The notes under the pieces: model-generated
Database searches by the model: none
What the model saw: the letters and a program-made list of their open reading frames with translations, nothing else
Told to the model about the DNA's origin: nothing
Part shown: positions 46,305-55,322 of the stretch, piece by piece
Numbering within the stretch: the stretch's first letter is position 1
How the letters are laid out: each line of letters starts with the position of its first letter
Assembly: GCF_000765665.2 (NCBI RefSeq)
Contig: NZ_JROZ02000001.1
Location: forward strand, 310,001-374,000
Length of the DNA: 64,000 nt
From: Helicobacter sp. MIT 05-5293
GTDB lineage: Bacteria > Campylobacterota > Campylobacteria > Campylobacterales > Helicobacteraceae
Direction: 5' to 3'
Made by a program: the position numbers and the translations under genes

Positions 46305-46847
46305 ATGTTTGAAGCAACAACGATTTTAGGCTACAAAGGCGAATATGAAGGCAAACCATACGCAGTGATTGGCGGCGATGGGCAAGTAACTTTTGGAAAT
46401 TGTGTATTGAAAAATAATGCCACTAAAATCCGCACGCTTTATAATAATCACATTCTAAGCGGTTTTGCAGGTTCTACTGCCGATGCGTTTAGTCTTTTTG
46501 ATATGTTTGAGCGCATTTTGGAAAGCAAAAAAGGCGATCTTGTCAAGAGTGTTTTGGATTTTAGCAAAGAATGGCGCAAAGATAAGTATTTAAGGAAGCT
46601 TGAAGCAATGATGATTGTCCTTAATAAGGAGCATATTTACATTTTAAGCGGGACAGGTGATGTGGTCGAGCCAGAAGACGGGAAAATCGCAGCCATTGGA
46701 AGTGGAGGAAATTATGCTTTGAGTGCAGCTAGGGCATTGGATCGTCATACAAATCTTCCTCCTAAAGATTTGGTCGAAAATTCTTTGCGTATTGCCGGAG
46801 AGATTTGTATTTACACAAATACGAATATTAAAATTTTAGAATTATGA
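46305..46847 (+). CDS. hslV: ATP-dependent protease subunit HslV
   Basis: HslV is the proteasome-like peptidase chamber of HslUV. The N-terminal Thr nucleophile lies in [12 protein letters not shown], so a four-residue propeptide MFEA is removed; most HslV expose Thr right after Met. [24 protein letters not shown] and the final ALSAARALD segment are typical. The length is 180. It is 26 bp before hslU. Confidence 0.95.
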   Translation: MFEATTILGYKGEYEGKPYAVIGGDGQVTFGNCVLKNNATKIRTLYNNHILSGFAGSTADAFSLFDMFERILESKKGDLVKSVLDFSKEWRKDKYLRKLEAMMIVLNKEHIYILSGTGDVVEPEDGKIAAIGSGGNYALSAARALDRHTNLPPKDLVENSLRIAGEICIYTNTNIKILEL

Positions 46848-46873
46848 GAATCTGATAAGGCGAAGGAAGTTTG

Positions 46874-48208
46874 ATGAAAGAAAATATGACACCCAAACAA
46901 ATTGTAGAGTATCTTGATAATTATATCATTGGGCAAAAAGAGGCAAAAAAGGCGGTTGCTATTGCTTTGCGTAATCGCTATCGCCGTATGAAGCTTGATA
47001 AGGAAGTGCAAGAAGAAATTACTCCCAAAAATATTTTAATGATAGGTTCAACTGGTGTGGGTAAAACAGAGATTGCTAGACGCATGGCAAAAATGATGGG
47101 ATTGCCTTTTGTAAAAGTTGAGGCAAGTAAATACACTGAAGTTGGTTTTGTGGGACGCGATGTAGAATCTATGGTGAGGGATTTGGTCTTAGCAAGTGTG
47201 AATCTTGTCGAAAGTGAGCATCGGCAAAAGGCTCAAGCCCAAATTAACGATTATATTTTAGAGAAAATCACTCAAAAGCTTTTGCCACCTTTGCCTAGCG
47301 GCGTGAGCGAAGCGAAAAAAAACGAATACGAAATGAGTTTTGCCAAAATGAAACAAAAAGTGATTAAGGGAGAAGTTGATGACTTGATGATTGAGCTTGA
47401 AGTCAGCAAAAAGCCTTCTGTGAATCTGAATGATGACCATCTCACACCGGATATGATAAAAGTCCAAGAATCTATCTTTAAGGTGCTGAATGTTACAAAT
47501 GATAAGATTAAAAAAGAAATTAGCGTCAAAGAGGCTAAAGAAGCACTTATGTATGAAGCGACAGAATCTGTGCTTGATGCAGAAAGCATTCGGAGTGAGG
47601 GGCTTAGACGCGCACAAGAAAATGGCGTGATTTTTATTGATGAAATTGATAAGGTTGCTGTAGGAAGCAAGGATAGCTCAAGGCAAGATCCGAGCAAAGA
47701 AGGTGTGCAAAGAGATTTACTTCCTATTGTTGAAGGGAGTGTGGTTAATACAAAATACGGACAAATCAAAACTGATTATATTTTATTTATTGCTGCAGGT
47801 GCTTTTCATTTTAGCAAACCAAGTGATTTGATTCCAGAGCTTCAGGGACGCTTTCCTTTGCGTGTAGAATTAAGCACACTTGATGAACAAAGCCTTTATG
47901 AGATTCTCACTCAAACAAAAAGTTCTCTTTTGCGTCAATATCAGCTTTTGATGCTTACAGAGGAAATCAAACTAGATTTTGATGATGATGCGGTGAGAGA
48001 GTTAGCGAGGCTTTCGCATAATGCAAATCAACGCACAGAAGACATTGGTGCAAGGAGGTTGCATACGACTATTGAGCGTGTATTAGAAGATGTCAGCTTT
48101 GATGTGGATCGATATAAAGGCAAGGAAGTAGTGATTACTGCCCAAATGGTGCGTGATTGCTTAGGGGATTTGGTTGAAAATGTTGATTTGGCACGTTATA
48201 TTCTCTGA
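46874..48208 (+). CDS. hslU: ATP-dependent unfoldase HslU
   Basis: HslU is an AAA+ hexamer that unfolds substrates and feeds them into HslV. It contains Walker A GSTGVGKTEIARRMA, Walker B NGVIFIDEIDKVA, and the sensor-2 region NQRTEDIGARRLHTTIERVLED. The 444 residues are normal. The ATG at 46874 follows an in-frame TTG; GAAGGAAG lies upstream. Confidence 0.96.
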   Translation: MKENMTPKQIVEYLDNYIIGQKEAKKAVAIALRNRYRRMKLDKEVQEEITPKNILMIGSTGVGKTEIARRMAKMMGLPFVKVEASKYTEVGFVGRDVESMVRDLVLASVNLVESEHRQKAQAQINDYILEKITQKLLPPLPSGVSEAKKNEYEMSFAKMKQKVIKGEVDDLMIELEVSKKPSVNLNDDHLTPDMIKVQESIFKVLNVTNDKIKKEISVKEAKEALMYEATESVLDAESIRSEGLRRAQENGVIFIDEIDKVAVGSKDSSRQDPSKEGVQRDLLPIVEGSVVNTKYGQIKTDYILFIAAGAFHFSKPSDLIPELQGRFPLRVELSTLDEQSLYEILTQTKSSLLRQYQLLMLTEEIKLDFDDDAVRELARLSHNANQRTEDIGARRLHTTIERVLEDVSFDVDRYKGKEVVITAQMVRDCLGDLVENVDLARYIL

Positions 48209-48220
48209 TTGCTTTTACTA

Positions 48221-49120
48221 ATGATACCCACAAAATCAGGCTTTATTGCGACATTGGGCAGACCCAATGCGGGTAAAAGCACACTGCTTAATTACCTTAT
48301 AGGAGAAAATTTAGCTCTTGTTTCACACAAAGCTAATGCCACGCGCAAACAACTTCATCTTATCGTGCCTTATGAAGATGCGCATTGTAAGGCTCAAATG
48401 ATTTTTGTCGATACGCCCGGAATCCACCATCAAGAAAAATTACTGAATCAATATATGCTTTCTCAAGCTCTTAAGGCAATGAGTGATTGTGATATGGCAC
48501 TTTATCTTGCGCCTATCAGTGATGAAATTAAACATTATGAGGATTTTTTACAATTAGCACAAGGCGTGAAGCATCTTCTGATATTGACAAAGATTGATTT
48601 ATACACTAAGGAGCAAGTGCTGCATAAAATAGCACAATATCAAGTTTTTCAAGATACTTTTCTTGAGCTTTTACCTATCAGTGTCAAAAGAGGTTTTGAT
48701 AAGAATCAATTTCTTTCTTGTATTGCATCACATTTGCCCATATCGCCGTTTTTGTATGATGAGGAGATTCTGACTACGACTTCGACAAAAGAGATTTGTA
48801 AGGAAATGATCAGGGAGAGTTTGTTTGAGAATCTTAGTGATGAGATTCCCTATGAATCTGATGTGATTGTTACGCATTTTCATCAAATGCCACAATTAGA
48901 CAAAATTTATGCGCGTATTATTGTCGAAAAACCCAGTCAAAAAGGTGTAGTCATCGGGCAAGATGCTCATACCATTAAGCGTATCGGTATTGCTGCGCGT
49001 AGAAAGATTGAGTTATTTACCCAAAAGCATATTTTTCTTAAGCTTGATGTGGAAGTCAGAAAGGGTTGGAGCAAGCAAAAGGATAAATTGAAAAAAATAG
49101 GGTATGATTTTACTTTGTGA
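48221..49120 (+). CDS. era: GTPase Era
   Basis: Era is involved in 30S assembly and binds the 3' end of 16S rRNA. G1 GRPNAGKSTLLNYL, G3 VDTPGIH and G4 LTKIDLY are visible, and the C-terminal KH domain carries SQKGVVIGQDAHTIKRIG. Start ATG 48221 is taken; the in-frame TTG at 48209 directly follows hslU. Confidence 0.95.
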   Translation: MIPTKSGFIATLGRPNAGKSTLLNYLIGENLALVSHKANATRKQLHLIVPYEDAHCKAQMIFVDTPGIHHQEKLLNQYMLSQALKAMSDCDMALYLAPISDEIKHYEDFLQLAQGVKHLLILTKIDLYTKEQVLHKIAQYQVFQDTFLELLPISVKRGFDKNQFLSCIASHLPISPFLYDEEILTTTSTKEICKEMIRESLFENLSDEIPYESDVIVTHFHQMPQLDKIYARIIVEKPSQKGVVIGQDAHTIKRIGIAARRKIELFTQKHIFLKLDVEVRKGWSKQKDKLKKIGYDFTL

Positions 49121-49143
49121 AATACAAAAAAGGAGTTTCATCA

Positions 49144-50148
49144 ATGAAGCATTTATTAGGCGTTGTATTTATCGCTTTATTAGTTAATGGTGCTTTGGCA
49201 CTTGATTCGCAGTTGGTTTCTTTGGTCAATGAATATAAGAAAAATGGTATCAATGCGATTGAAGCGAAGTTGGAAGGTTATCTTTCGGATAAGGATTATT
49301 GGCAGGAAATACTAAAAAATACAGCTACAGATTATGGTTATTTTGAAGATTTGCAATATTTATTTGTATCAGACAAAAGTGCGCCCTCACTAAATCTGTA
49401 TCAATTAAACGATTCTAAATTTACTGAAATTGGGCATTCATCAGCTTTGGTAGCAAAAGGAAAGGGCAATAAAAATCGTGAGGGGGATTTGACAACGCCC
49501 ATTGGTTCTTATGACATTACTGCAAGGCTAACAGGGCTTGATCAATATTATGGTCCTTTAGCCTTTAGCACAAGTTATCCTAATGTCTATGATCAATCTC
49601 TTAGAAAGACGGGCGGAGGGATTTGGATACATGGTTTACCGCTTAATGGTAATCGAGAAGAGCTTAATACGCGCGGTTGTATCGCGATTGATAATGAGAT
49701 TCTCAAAAAATATGACAAGGTTATTGATCATAAAAAAACAATGTTGATTACTTATGAGGGATCATTAAAGCCAGCAACAATTGAAGAGCTTGCTATTGTC
49801 TTAGCAAGTTTGTATCAATGGAAAAATGCTTGGCAACAAAGTGATTTAAAAACTTATCTTGCTTTTTATGATGAAAAAGATTTTTATCGCCCTGATGGTA
49901 TGAGTTTCAAAGCATTTAGTAATCATAAGAAAAATATCTTTGCCAAAGGTGAAAGTAAGAATATACGCATTTCGCACATTAATGTTTCAGTCTATCCTAA
50001 CGAATCTCATCGCAATATGTTTCGTATAAGCTTTATGCAGGATTATAAAGCCACGCTTAATGGAAAGACAAGCTTTTCTTCAGTGGGTAAAAAAGATATG
50101 TATGTTGTATTAGAAGGAAATCAAATCAAGATTCTTAGCGAAAAGTAA
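49144..50148 (+). CDS. csd6: Peptidoglycan L,D-carboxypeptidase Csd6-like, YkuD fold
   Basis: The protein has a signal peptide (MKHLLGVVFIALLVNGALA) and a YkuD/L,D-transpeptidase domain with the catalytic HGLPLNG and RGCIAIDNE (Cys nucleophile), then a C-terminal NTF2-like domain (about 235-334). In H. pylori the equivalent HP0518/Csd6 trims muropeptide tetrapeptides and is needed for helical cell shape. The run rplI-hslVU-era-csd6 is conserved. AAAAGGAG precedes the ATG; an upstream in-frame start at 49117 overlaps era. Confidence 0.9.
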   Translation: MKHLLGVVFIALLVNGALALDSQLVSLVNEYKKNGINAIEAKLEGYLSDKDYWQEILKNTATDYGYFEDLQYLFVSDKSAPSLNLYQLNDSKFTEIGHSSALVAKGKGNKNREGDLTTPIGSYDITARLTGLDQYYGPLAFSTSYPNVYDQSLRKTGGGIWIHGLPLNGNREELNTRGCIAIDNEILKKYDKVIDHKKTMLITYEGSLKPATIEELAIVLASLYQWKNAWQQSDLKTYLAFYDEKDFYRPDGMSFKAFSNHKKNIFAKGESKNIRISHINVSVYPNESHRNMFRISFMQDYKATLNGKTSFSSVGKKDMYVVLEGNQIKILSEK

Positions 50149-50221
50149 TTTTAAGTATGCGTTATTGTAAAAGTATCTTCATACACCAAGTGCTTTGTTT
50201 ATGCCAATGCAAGGGAGCAAG

Positions 50222-53200
50222 ATGAAGCGACTTTGGAGCATTTATGGTTTTTTGCCTTTCATTTGTGTGGCATTTCTCAATGCTTTTGTCGATTTGGGAC
50301 ATAAAATCATCATTCAAAATACACTCTATAAGGTTTATGATGGTGCGGAACTCACACTTTTAAGCACACTTATTAATGCCCTTATTATTTTGCCTTTTGT
50401 GCTTCTTTTTACGCCTTCAGGATTCTTAGCTGACCGATTTCCAAAGAATCTTGTGATGCGTGTGAATGCTTGGGTGGCAGTTGTCATTACAATTTTTATT
50501 ACATTGTGTTATTTTATGGGTTGGTTTTGGTGGGCATTTTGTCTTACTTTGCTGATGGCAGCTCAATCGGCAATTTATTCTCCTGCAAAATATGGCTATA
50601 TCAGGGATTTGGTTGGTAAAGATATGCTTGCGTGGGGAAATGGAGCGATGCAAGCGACTGCTATTGTTGCGATTTTGGCAGGAATGAGCGTATTTTCTTT
50701 ATTTTTTGAAGCTTTTTATGATTTTCATTATGTGGATTGGTCGCCTACTCAAAGTGAGATTCTGCAAAGTATCGCGCCTTTAGGTTTTTTATTGATTCTC
50801 TTTTCAGTCATTGAGCTTTTTTTGTGTTATCGTCTTCCTACATTTACGCAGGGTAACCCCCAAGCCTTTAATCGTCAAGATTATCTACGCGGCAAGATGC
50901 TCAAACAGAATCTCAAGATTCTCACAAGCCATCGAACAATTTGGTTTTGTGTGGTTGGTATTTGTGTGTTTTGGTCGATTTCTCAATTACTCTTAGCCTC
51001 TTTTCCTACCTATGCTAAATCAAACTTTAATGAGATGAATACCTTTAAGATTCAAATGGTGATTGGTTTCTCGGGGTTGGGTATTATTGTCGGTTCTGTC
51101 ATTGCGGGAAGATTCTCAAAATACTACATTGAAACGGGGCTTATTCCTTTAGGGGCGACTTTGGTTTTTGTGATGAGTTTGCTTTTGATGAGCTTTGATA
51201 GTTTGATGCCTTATAGTGTGGTGTTTTTCTTATTTGGTATGGGTGGCGCACTCTTTATTATCCCGCTTAATGCGCTGATACAATTTCATGCTAAAGAAGA
51301 GCAGTTAGGCAGGGTATTGGCGGGTAATAATTTTGTCCAAAATATCGGAATGTTGTCTTTTTTGCTTATCGGCACTTTTGCTTCTTTGTTGCATTTGCCT
51401 GTAGAATATCTTTTTTATTTATGTATGATTGTTGCTTTTTGTGGGTTTGTGTATGTCATTTGGTTATTGCCTTTTTCTTTGGTCAGAATGCTTATCACAC
51501 TTGCTTTTTTACAACGTTATCGTTTGAATGTCGAGGGTTTTGAAAATGTCCCAGAAAGTGGTGGGGTGCTTTTACTTGGGAATCATATCTCATTTATTGA
51601 TTGGGCAATTGTGCAGCTTGCCTTGCCACGCAAAGTATATTTTGTAATGGAGCGGAGTTATTATAATCGTTGGTATATGCGCATTTTCCTTGACCTTGTT
51701 GGTGTGATTCCGGTTTCTCATGGTGCGAGTAAGGGGGCGTTAGAATCGATTCGCAAAAAACTCTTAGAGGGGCATATGGTGTGTTTGTTTCCCGAAGGGG
51801 CAATTTCACGGCATGGGCATCTTAATACCTTTAAAAGCGGTTTTGAGCTTGCACTTAAAGATTTGTCTTTAAGTGATGCGATTATTTTACCTTTTTATAT
51901 TCGTGGTCTGTGGGGGAGCGCATTTTCGCGCAGCCATGAGTCGTTTATTCAAAGACGCAAAAGCTTTGCCAAACGCAGAGTTACGATTGCTTTTGGCGAA
52001 CATTTGGAGATTCATTCAAGTAAAGAAAAAGTTAAAGCTAAAGTTTTTGAGCTTTCTTTCAAGGCATGGAAAGCTCATTGTGAATCTTTGCCTTCAATCC
52101 CTCGCGCATGGATTGATAGCGCAAAGAAATGGCGTGGCGAAACAGCAATTATCGATAGTATGAGCGGAGCAATGAGCTATACGCGAATGCTTGCAATCAC
52201 AATGATACTTTCAAGAATTTTTGCTAAGCATCAGTCAAATCTTCCATTACGCTCATCATTTGATTTAGATTCTGATAAAAAGGCACATTGTTTTGAATGT
52301 GCGGGGATTCTCTTGCCGGCATCTTTAGCAAGTGTGTTATGTAATCTCTCGTTATCAATGACAGGAAAGGTGGTTGTGAATCTCAACTTTACCGCTGGGC
52401 AAAAGGCTATAGATATGGCAATAGAATCTGCAGCCATTCAGCATATTTATACTTCTAAGCAGTTTATGGCTAAACTTAAGGGCAAGGGAGTGGATTTGGT
52501 GTTTGCCCCAAATGTGGAGATTCACTATATGGAGGATTTGATTGATGAGGTGAAAGCACGCAAGTTTGTGCTTTTGTCTGCAATGCTTCAAGCAATGATT
52601 TGTCCGGCTTTTATCCTAAAATACCTTTATACGAAAAAACAAAACAATACTGATGTGGCAGCGATTTTATTTAGCAGCGGGAGTGAGGGCAAACCAAAGG
52701 GTGTGATGCTCTCTCATCTCAATATTATGAGTAATGTCTCACAAATTTCTGATGTAATCCATGCGCGTGATAATGATGTGATGCTTTCTTCTTTGCCACC
52801 ATTTCATGCTTTTGGATTCACGGTAACGACTTTGATGCCTTTGCTAGAAGGTATGCTTTGTGTTACTTATCCTGACCCTACCGATGCGGTGGGGGTTGCT
52901 AAGGCAATTGCGAAAAACAAGGTAAGTATTATGTGTGCGACATCGACATTTTTAGGTATTTATGCGCGACATTCTAAACTTGATAAGGTAATGTTTGAGA
53001 GTTTGCGATTAGTCGTAGCGGGTGCGGAAAAGCTGAAAAAAGATGTGAGCGAGGCTTTTATGCTGAAATTTCACAAAAATATTTATGAGGGTTATGGAGC
53101 GACAGAAACCACACCTGTAGCAAGTGTGAATCTCCCTAGCGAGTTTGATGCACATCATTGGGAGTTGCATAAAGCGAGTAAAGAGGGCAGTGTGGGTATG

Positions 53201-53761
53201 CCTTTGCCCGGGAGTGCGATACGCATTGTCGAGCCAAACACTATGGAAGAGTTGCCTGTGGGTGAAGATGGTATGATACTTATCGGCGGACATCAAGTGA
53301 TGCTTGGTTATCTTGATGATGAAGAAAAGACAAGAGAAGCTTTAATCAAACTTGATGGTATTGTGTGGTATAAAAGCGGCGATAAAGGGCATTTAGACGA
53401 AGATGGTTTTATTCATATTGTCGATAGGTATTCGCGATTTGCCAAAATTGGCGGTGAAATCGTGAGCCTTGGCGGTATTGAAGAAGAGGTGCAAAAACTC
53501 ATTAAGACTTTAGAAATGAGCGAGAATCTCAAATATGTTGCAGTCGCTATCGAAGACAAGAAAAAGGGCGAAAGTGTGATACTTTTGGTGAGTGGGAGCG
53601 AGGAAGAGTGTCAAAGCCTTGAATCTGCGATAAAAGGCTCATCTATCCCTCCGCTTTTTAAGCCTGCTAAAGTGTTAAGAGTGGATTCTATCCCTGTGCT
53701 TGGCTCGGGGAAAGTTGATCTCAAAGGTGCGAAAGATTTGGCACAAAAAATGATAAATTGA
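50222..53761 (+). CDS. aas: Trifunctional LplT-PlsC-AAS lysophospholipid recycling protein
   Basis: Three parts known as separate proteins are fused. Residues 1-420 form a 12-helix MFS transporter resembling LplT, the lysophospholipid flippase. Residues about 440-640 are a PlsC-type acyltransferase with NHISFIDW and FPEGAISRHG. Residues 650-1179 are an adenylate-forming acyl-ACP synthetase with SSGSEGKPKGVM, YGATETTPVA and GDKGHLDEDGFIHIVDRYSRF. It should import lysophosphatidylethanolamine and re-acylate it. The start ATG 50222 with GGGAG upstream is taken over an earlier in-frame codon. Confidence 0.9.
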   Translation: MKRLWSIYGFLPFICVAFLNAFVDLGHKIIIQNTLYKVYDGAELTLLSTLINALIILPFVLLFTPSGFLADRFPKNLVMRVNAWVAVVITIFITLCYFMGWFWWAFCLTLLMAAQSAIYSPAKYGYIRDLVGKDMLAWGNGAMQATAIVAILAGMSVFSLFFEAFYDFHYVDWSPTQSEILQSIAPLGFLLILFSVIELFLCYRLPTFTQGNPQAFNRQDYLRGKMLKQNLKILTSHRTIWFCVVGICVFWSISQLLLASFPTYAKSNFNEMNTFKIQMVIGFSGLGIIVGSVIAGRFSKYYIETGLIPLGATLVFVMSLLLMSFDSLMPYSVVFFLFGMGGALFIIPLNALIQFHAKEEQLGRVLAGNNFVQNIGMLSFLLIGTFASLLHLPVEYLFYLCMIVAFCGFVYVIWLLPFSLVRMLITLAFLQRYRLNVEGFENVPESGGVLLLGNHISFIDWAIVQLALPRKVYFVMERSYYNRWYMRIFLDLVGVIPVSHGASKGALESIRKKLLEGHMVCLFPEGAISRHGHLNTFKSGFELALKDLSLSDAIILPFYIRGLWGSAFSRSHESFIQRRKSFAKRRVTIAFGEHLEIHSSKEKVKAKVFELSFKAWKAHCESLPSIPRAWIDSAKKWRGETAIIDSMSGAMSYTRMLAITMILSRIFAKHQSNLPLRSSFDLDSDKKAHCFECAGILLPASLASVLCNLSLSMTGKVVVNLNFTAGQKAIDMAIESAAIQHIYTSKQFMAKLKGKGVDLVFAPNVEIHYMEDLIDEVKARKFVLLSAMLQAMICPAFILKYLYTKKQNNTDVAAILFSSGSEGKPKGVMLSHLNIMSNVSQISDVIHARDNDVMLSSLPPFHAFGFTVTTLMPLLEGMLCVTYPDPTDAVGVAKAIAKNKVSIMCATSTFLGIYARHSKLDKVMFESLRLVVAGAEKLKKDVSEAFMLKFHKNIYEGYGATETTPVASVNLPSEFDAHHWELHKASKEGSVGMPLPGSAIRIVEPNTMEELPVGEDGMILIGGHQVMLGYLDDEEKTREALIKLDGIVWYKSGDKGHLDEDGFIHIVDRYSRFAKIGGEIVSLGGIEEEVQKLIKTLEMSENLKYVAVAIEDKKKGESVILLVSGSEEECQSLESAIKGSSIPPLFKPAKVLRVDSIPVLGSGKVDLKGAKDLAQKMIN

Positions 53762-53779
53762 CAATAAGGAGTATGAATA

Positions 53780-54908
53780 ATGCAAAAAGAGATGATGGAG
53801 TTTTATATAAAGCGTTTGGTTGTGAAAATCTTGTGTTGGTTTGTGCCAAAGAAAAAGTGGCGTTTAGCCTTGCGTAATCATTTGCGATTTGGTAAGCAGG
53901 TCGTGCTTTTGCAGGATACAGATTCGTATGTGCCAAAACCTGTGCTTGAGATGATGACAGAATCAAACCCTTCTTCTTTTCTTTCTTCTTATCAAGAGAT
54001 TCTCCAACCCTTGCCTCTAGCACGCATTATCAATGCTAATAAATTATGCCCCCCCCCCCATTACACCGCTAGAAGTATTACAAAATCACGCTAAAAACGC
54101 GCATTTACATATCAAACATCAAGGGTATTTTCTTGCTGATGAAAATGCCAAAGACCCCTTTTCCCCGCGCAATCCATGGGCATATATCCGTGTGAGAAAT
54201 GAAGCCCATACCTTAAGGGCATCTTTGTATTCGATTTTGCCTGCGATTCAGCGAGGTGTGATTGGCTATAATGATTGCGATGATGGGAGTGAGGAGATTA
54301 TTTTAGAATTTTGTGAGAAATTCCCGAGTTTTATCCCTGTGAAATATCCCTATCATGTGGATATTTATAATCCTGAAAAAGAAGAGAATAAGTTTTATGC
54401 GTATTGTAATTATGTGCTGAGTGTGATTCCCAAAAATCAATGGCTTGTGAAAATCGATGTGGATCATATCTATGAGGCAAGCAAGCTTTTTAAGAGTTTT
54501 TACTTGCTTCAAAAGCCATGGGATATGTTGATTTGGAATCTTATTGATATATGTTATACAGAACAAGAAATATTGATTAATAAAAATACTCTTGTAAGCC
54601 ATGAGCAGGGCGATCATTTTGTGCTAAAGAATTTTAGTTTTTATTTTGCGCAAGTAAGAGAATCTTGGAATGGTATAGATGATAGAATTGGATATTTTGA
54701 AACGCCAAAGCCTCACACTAATCACATTATATGCCCAGAAGTCAATAATTGGCATTTCCCTTACCAAAAAGATATTCGAAAAAAGGTTATTGATAAATAC
54801 ACTTGGATACCTTTAGAATCTTGGCAAAGCGAAGAAATTGGCACAAGGATAGATTCTAGCATGCTTACAAGCAAAGTGCTACATACTCTCGTAAAAGAAT
54901 TTGAGTAG
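53780..54908 (+). pseudogene. cgtA: Phase-variable CgtA-like glycosyltransferase, frame broken at poly-C (OFF as read)
   Basis: Two overlapping ORFs in different frames (53780-54094 and 54033-54908) form one protein of about 375 residues. The break is at a run of eleven C, 54049-54059. Losing one C or gaining two joins NANKLC to ITPLEVLQ. The downstream part carries FIRVRNEA-like [44 protein letters not shown] and DxD motif [13 protein letters not shown], a striking match to what I recall of C. jejuni CgtA, the beta-1,4-N-acetylgalactosaminyltransferase of ganglioside-like lipooligosaccharide. The donor and acceptor here are not proven. It lies 18 bp after the aas fusion. A slip in sequencing of the C run is possible; slippage in cells is just as likely. 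Confidence 0.85.
54049..54059 (+). repeat. Poly-C contingency tract (C11)
   Basis: Eleven consecutive C fall at about codon 90 of the cgtA-like gene and are the only homopolymer of G or C this long that I noticed in the window. Long G/C runs cause slipped-strand mispairing in Helicobacter and Campylobacter surface genes. C10 or C13 would give the full-length frame. Confidence 0.92.
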
Positions 54909-55100
54909 TTTTTATAAGTTTATTTTGCTCTTGTTTAGTATTTAATATTTTGATAATTAATATTATTAATAATATTTTAATTTTTTTTGCAATAAGATTG
55001 TAGAAGCTTTATTTTAGAATCAGGTCAAAATAAAGTAAGCTTAGTTTTAGGGTTAAGTCCATTAGATGCTAAAACACAAAATACTATAGAGCAGGCTGAT
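54909..55100. other. AT-rich spacer with an 18-bp palindrome and T8
   Basis: The perfect palindrome AATATTATTAATAATATT at 54959-54976 is followed by eight T from 54981. It may end cgtA transcription weakly, as its stem is all A-T. The frame of the downstream small ORF is open from 54996 but has no ATG, GTG or TTG before 55101, so this spacer may hold the remains of a longer gene. Confidence 0.45.
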
Positions 55101-55307
55101 ATGGAGATGCTGTTTCATTCTCATGATGCGGCTGACTTTGCTCATCTTAATGTTATGCTTCTTAGTGATAAAGAAATGCAAAATACACAGGGTGAAGCTT
55201 GGTGGACACCTATTTTATATGGTGTTTTAAAGGGTGGTGCGATTTGGAGTTATAATTGTTTTATCAAAAAAAGTTGTAGGAATTGGAAAGTAGAGATAAA
55301 ATTTTAA
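55101..55307 (+). CDS. Small ORF with double-glycine-like leader, bacteriocin-like candidate
   Basis: The 68-residue ORF contains LSDKEMQNTQGE, which resembles the leader end of double-glycine secreted peptides (LSxxELxxIxGG), followed by a hydrophobic, Gly- and Trp-rich core AWWTPILYGVLKGGAIWS and a basic Cys-containing tail. The second Gly is Glu here, so cleavage is uncertain. The ribosome site is weak (AGG, 6 nt upstream). No peptidase-transporter or immunity gene is next to it. It may be a remnant of a longer gene, since the frame is open upstream. Confidence 0.45.
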   Translation: MEMLFHSHDAADFAHLNVMLLSDKEMQNTQGEAWWTPILYGVLKGGAIWSYNCFIKKSCRNWKVEIKF

Positions 55308-55322
55308 AAAAGGAGTAGCAAG

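Noticed and set aside
54033-54908. Treating the 291-residue ORF as a complete glycosyltransferase gene
   Set aside because: Its first residues come from translating the C run out of frame. The homologous protein begins at the upstream ORF, and the start has no ribosome site.
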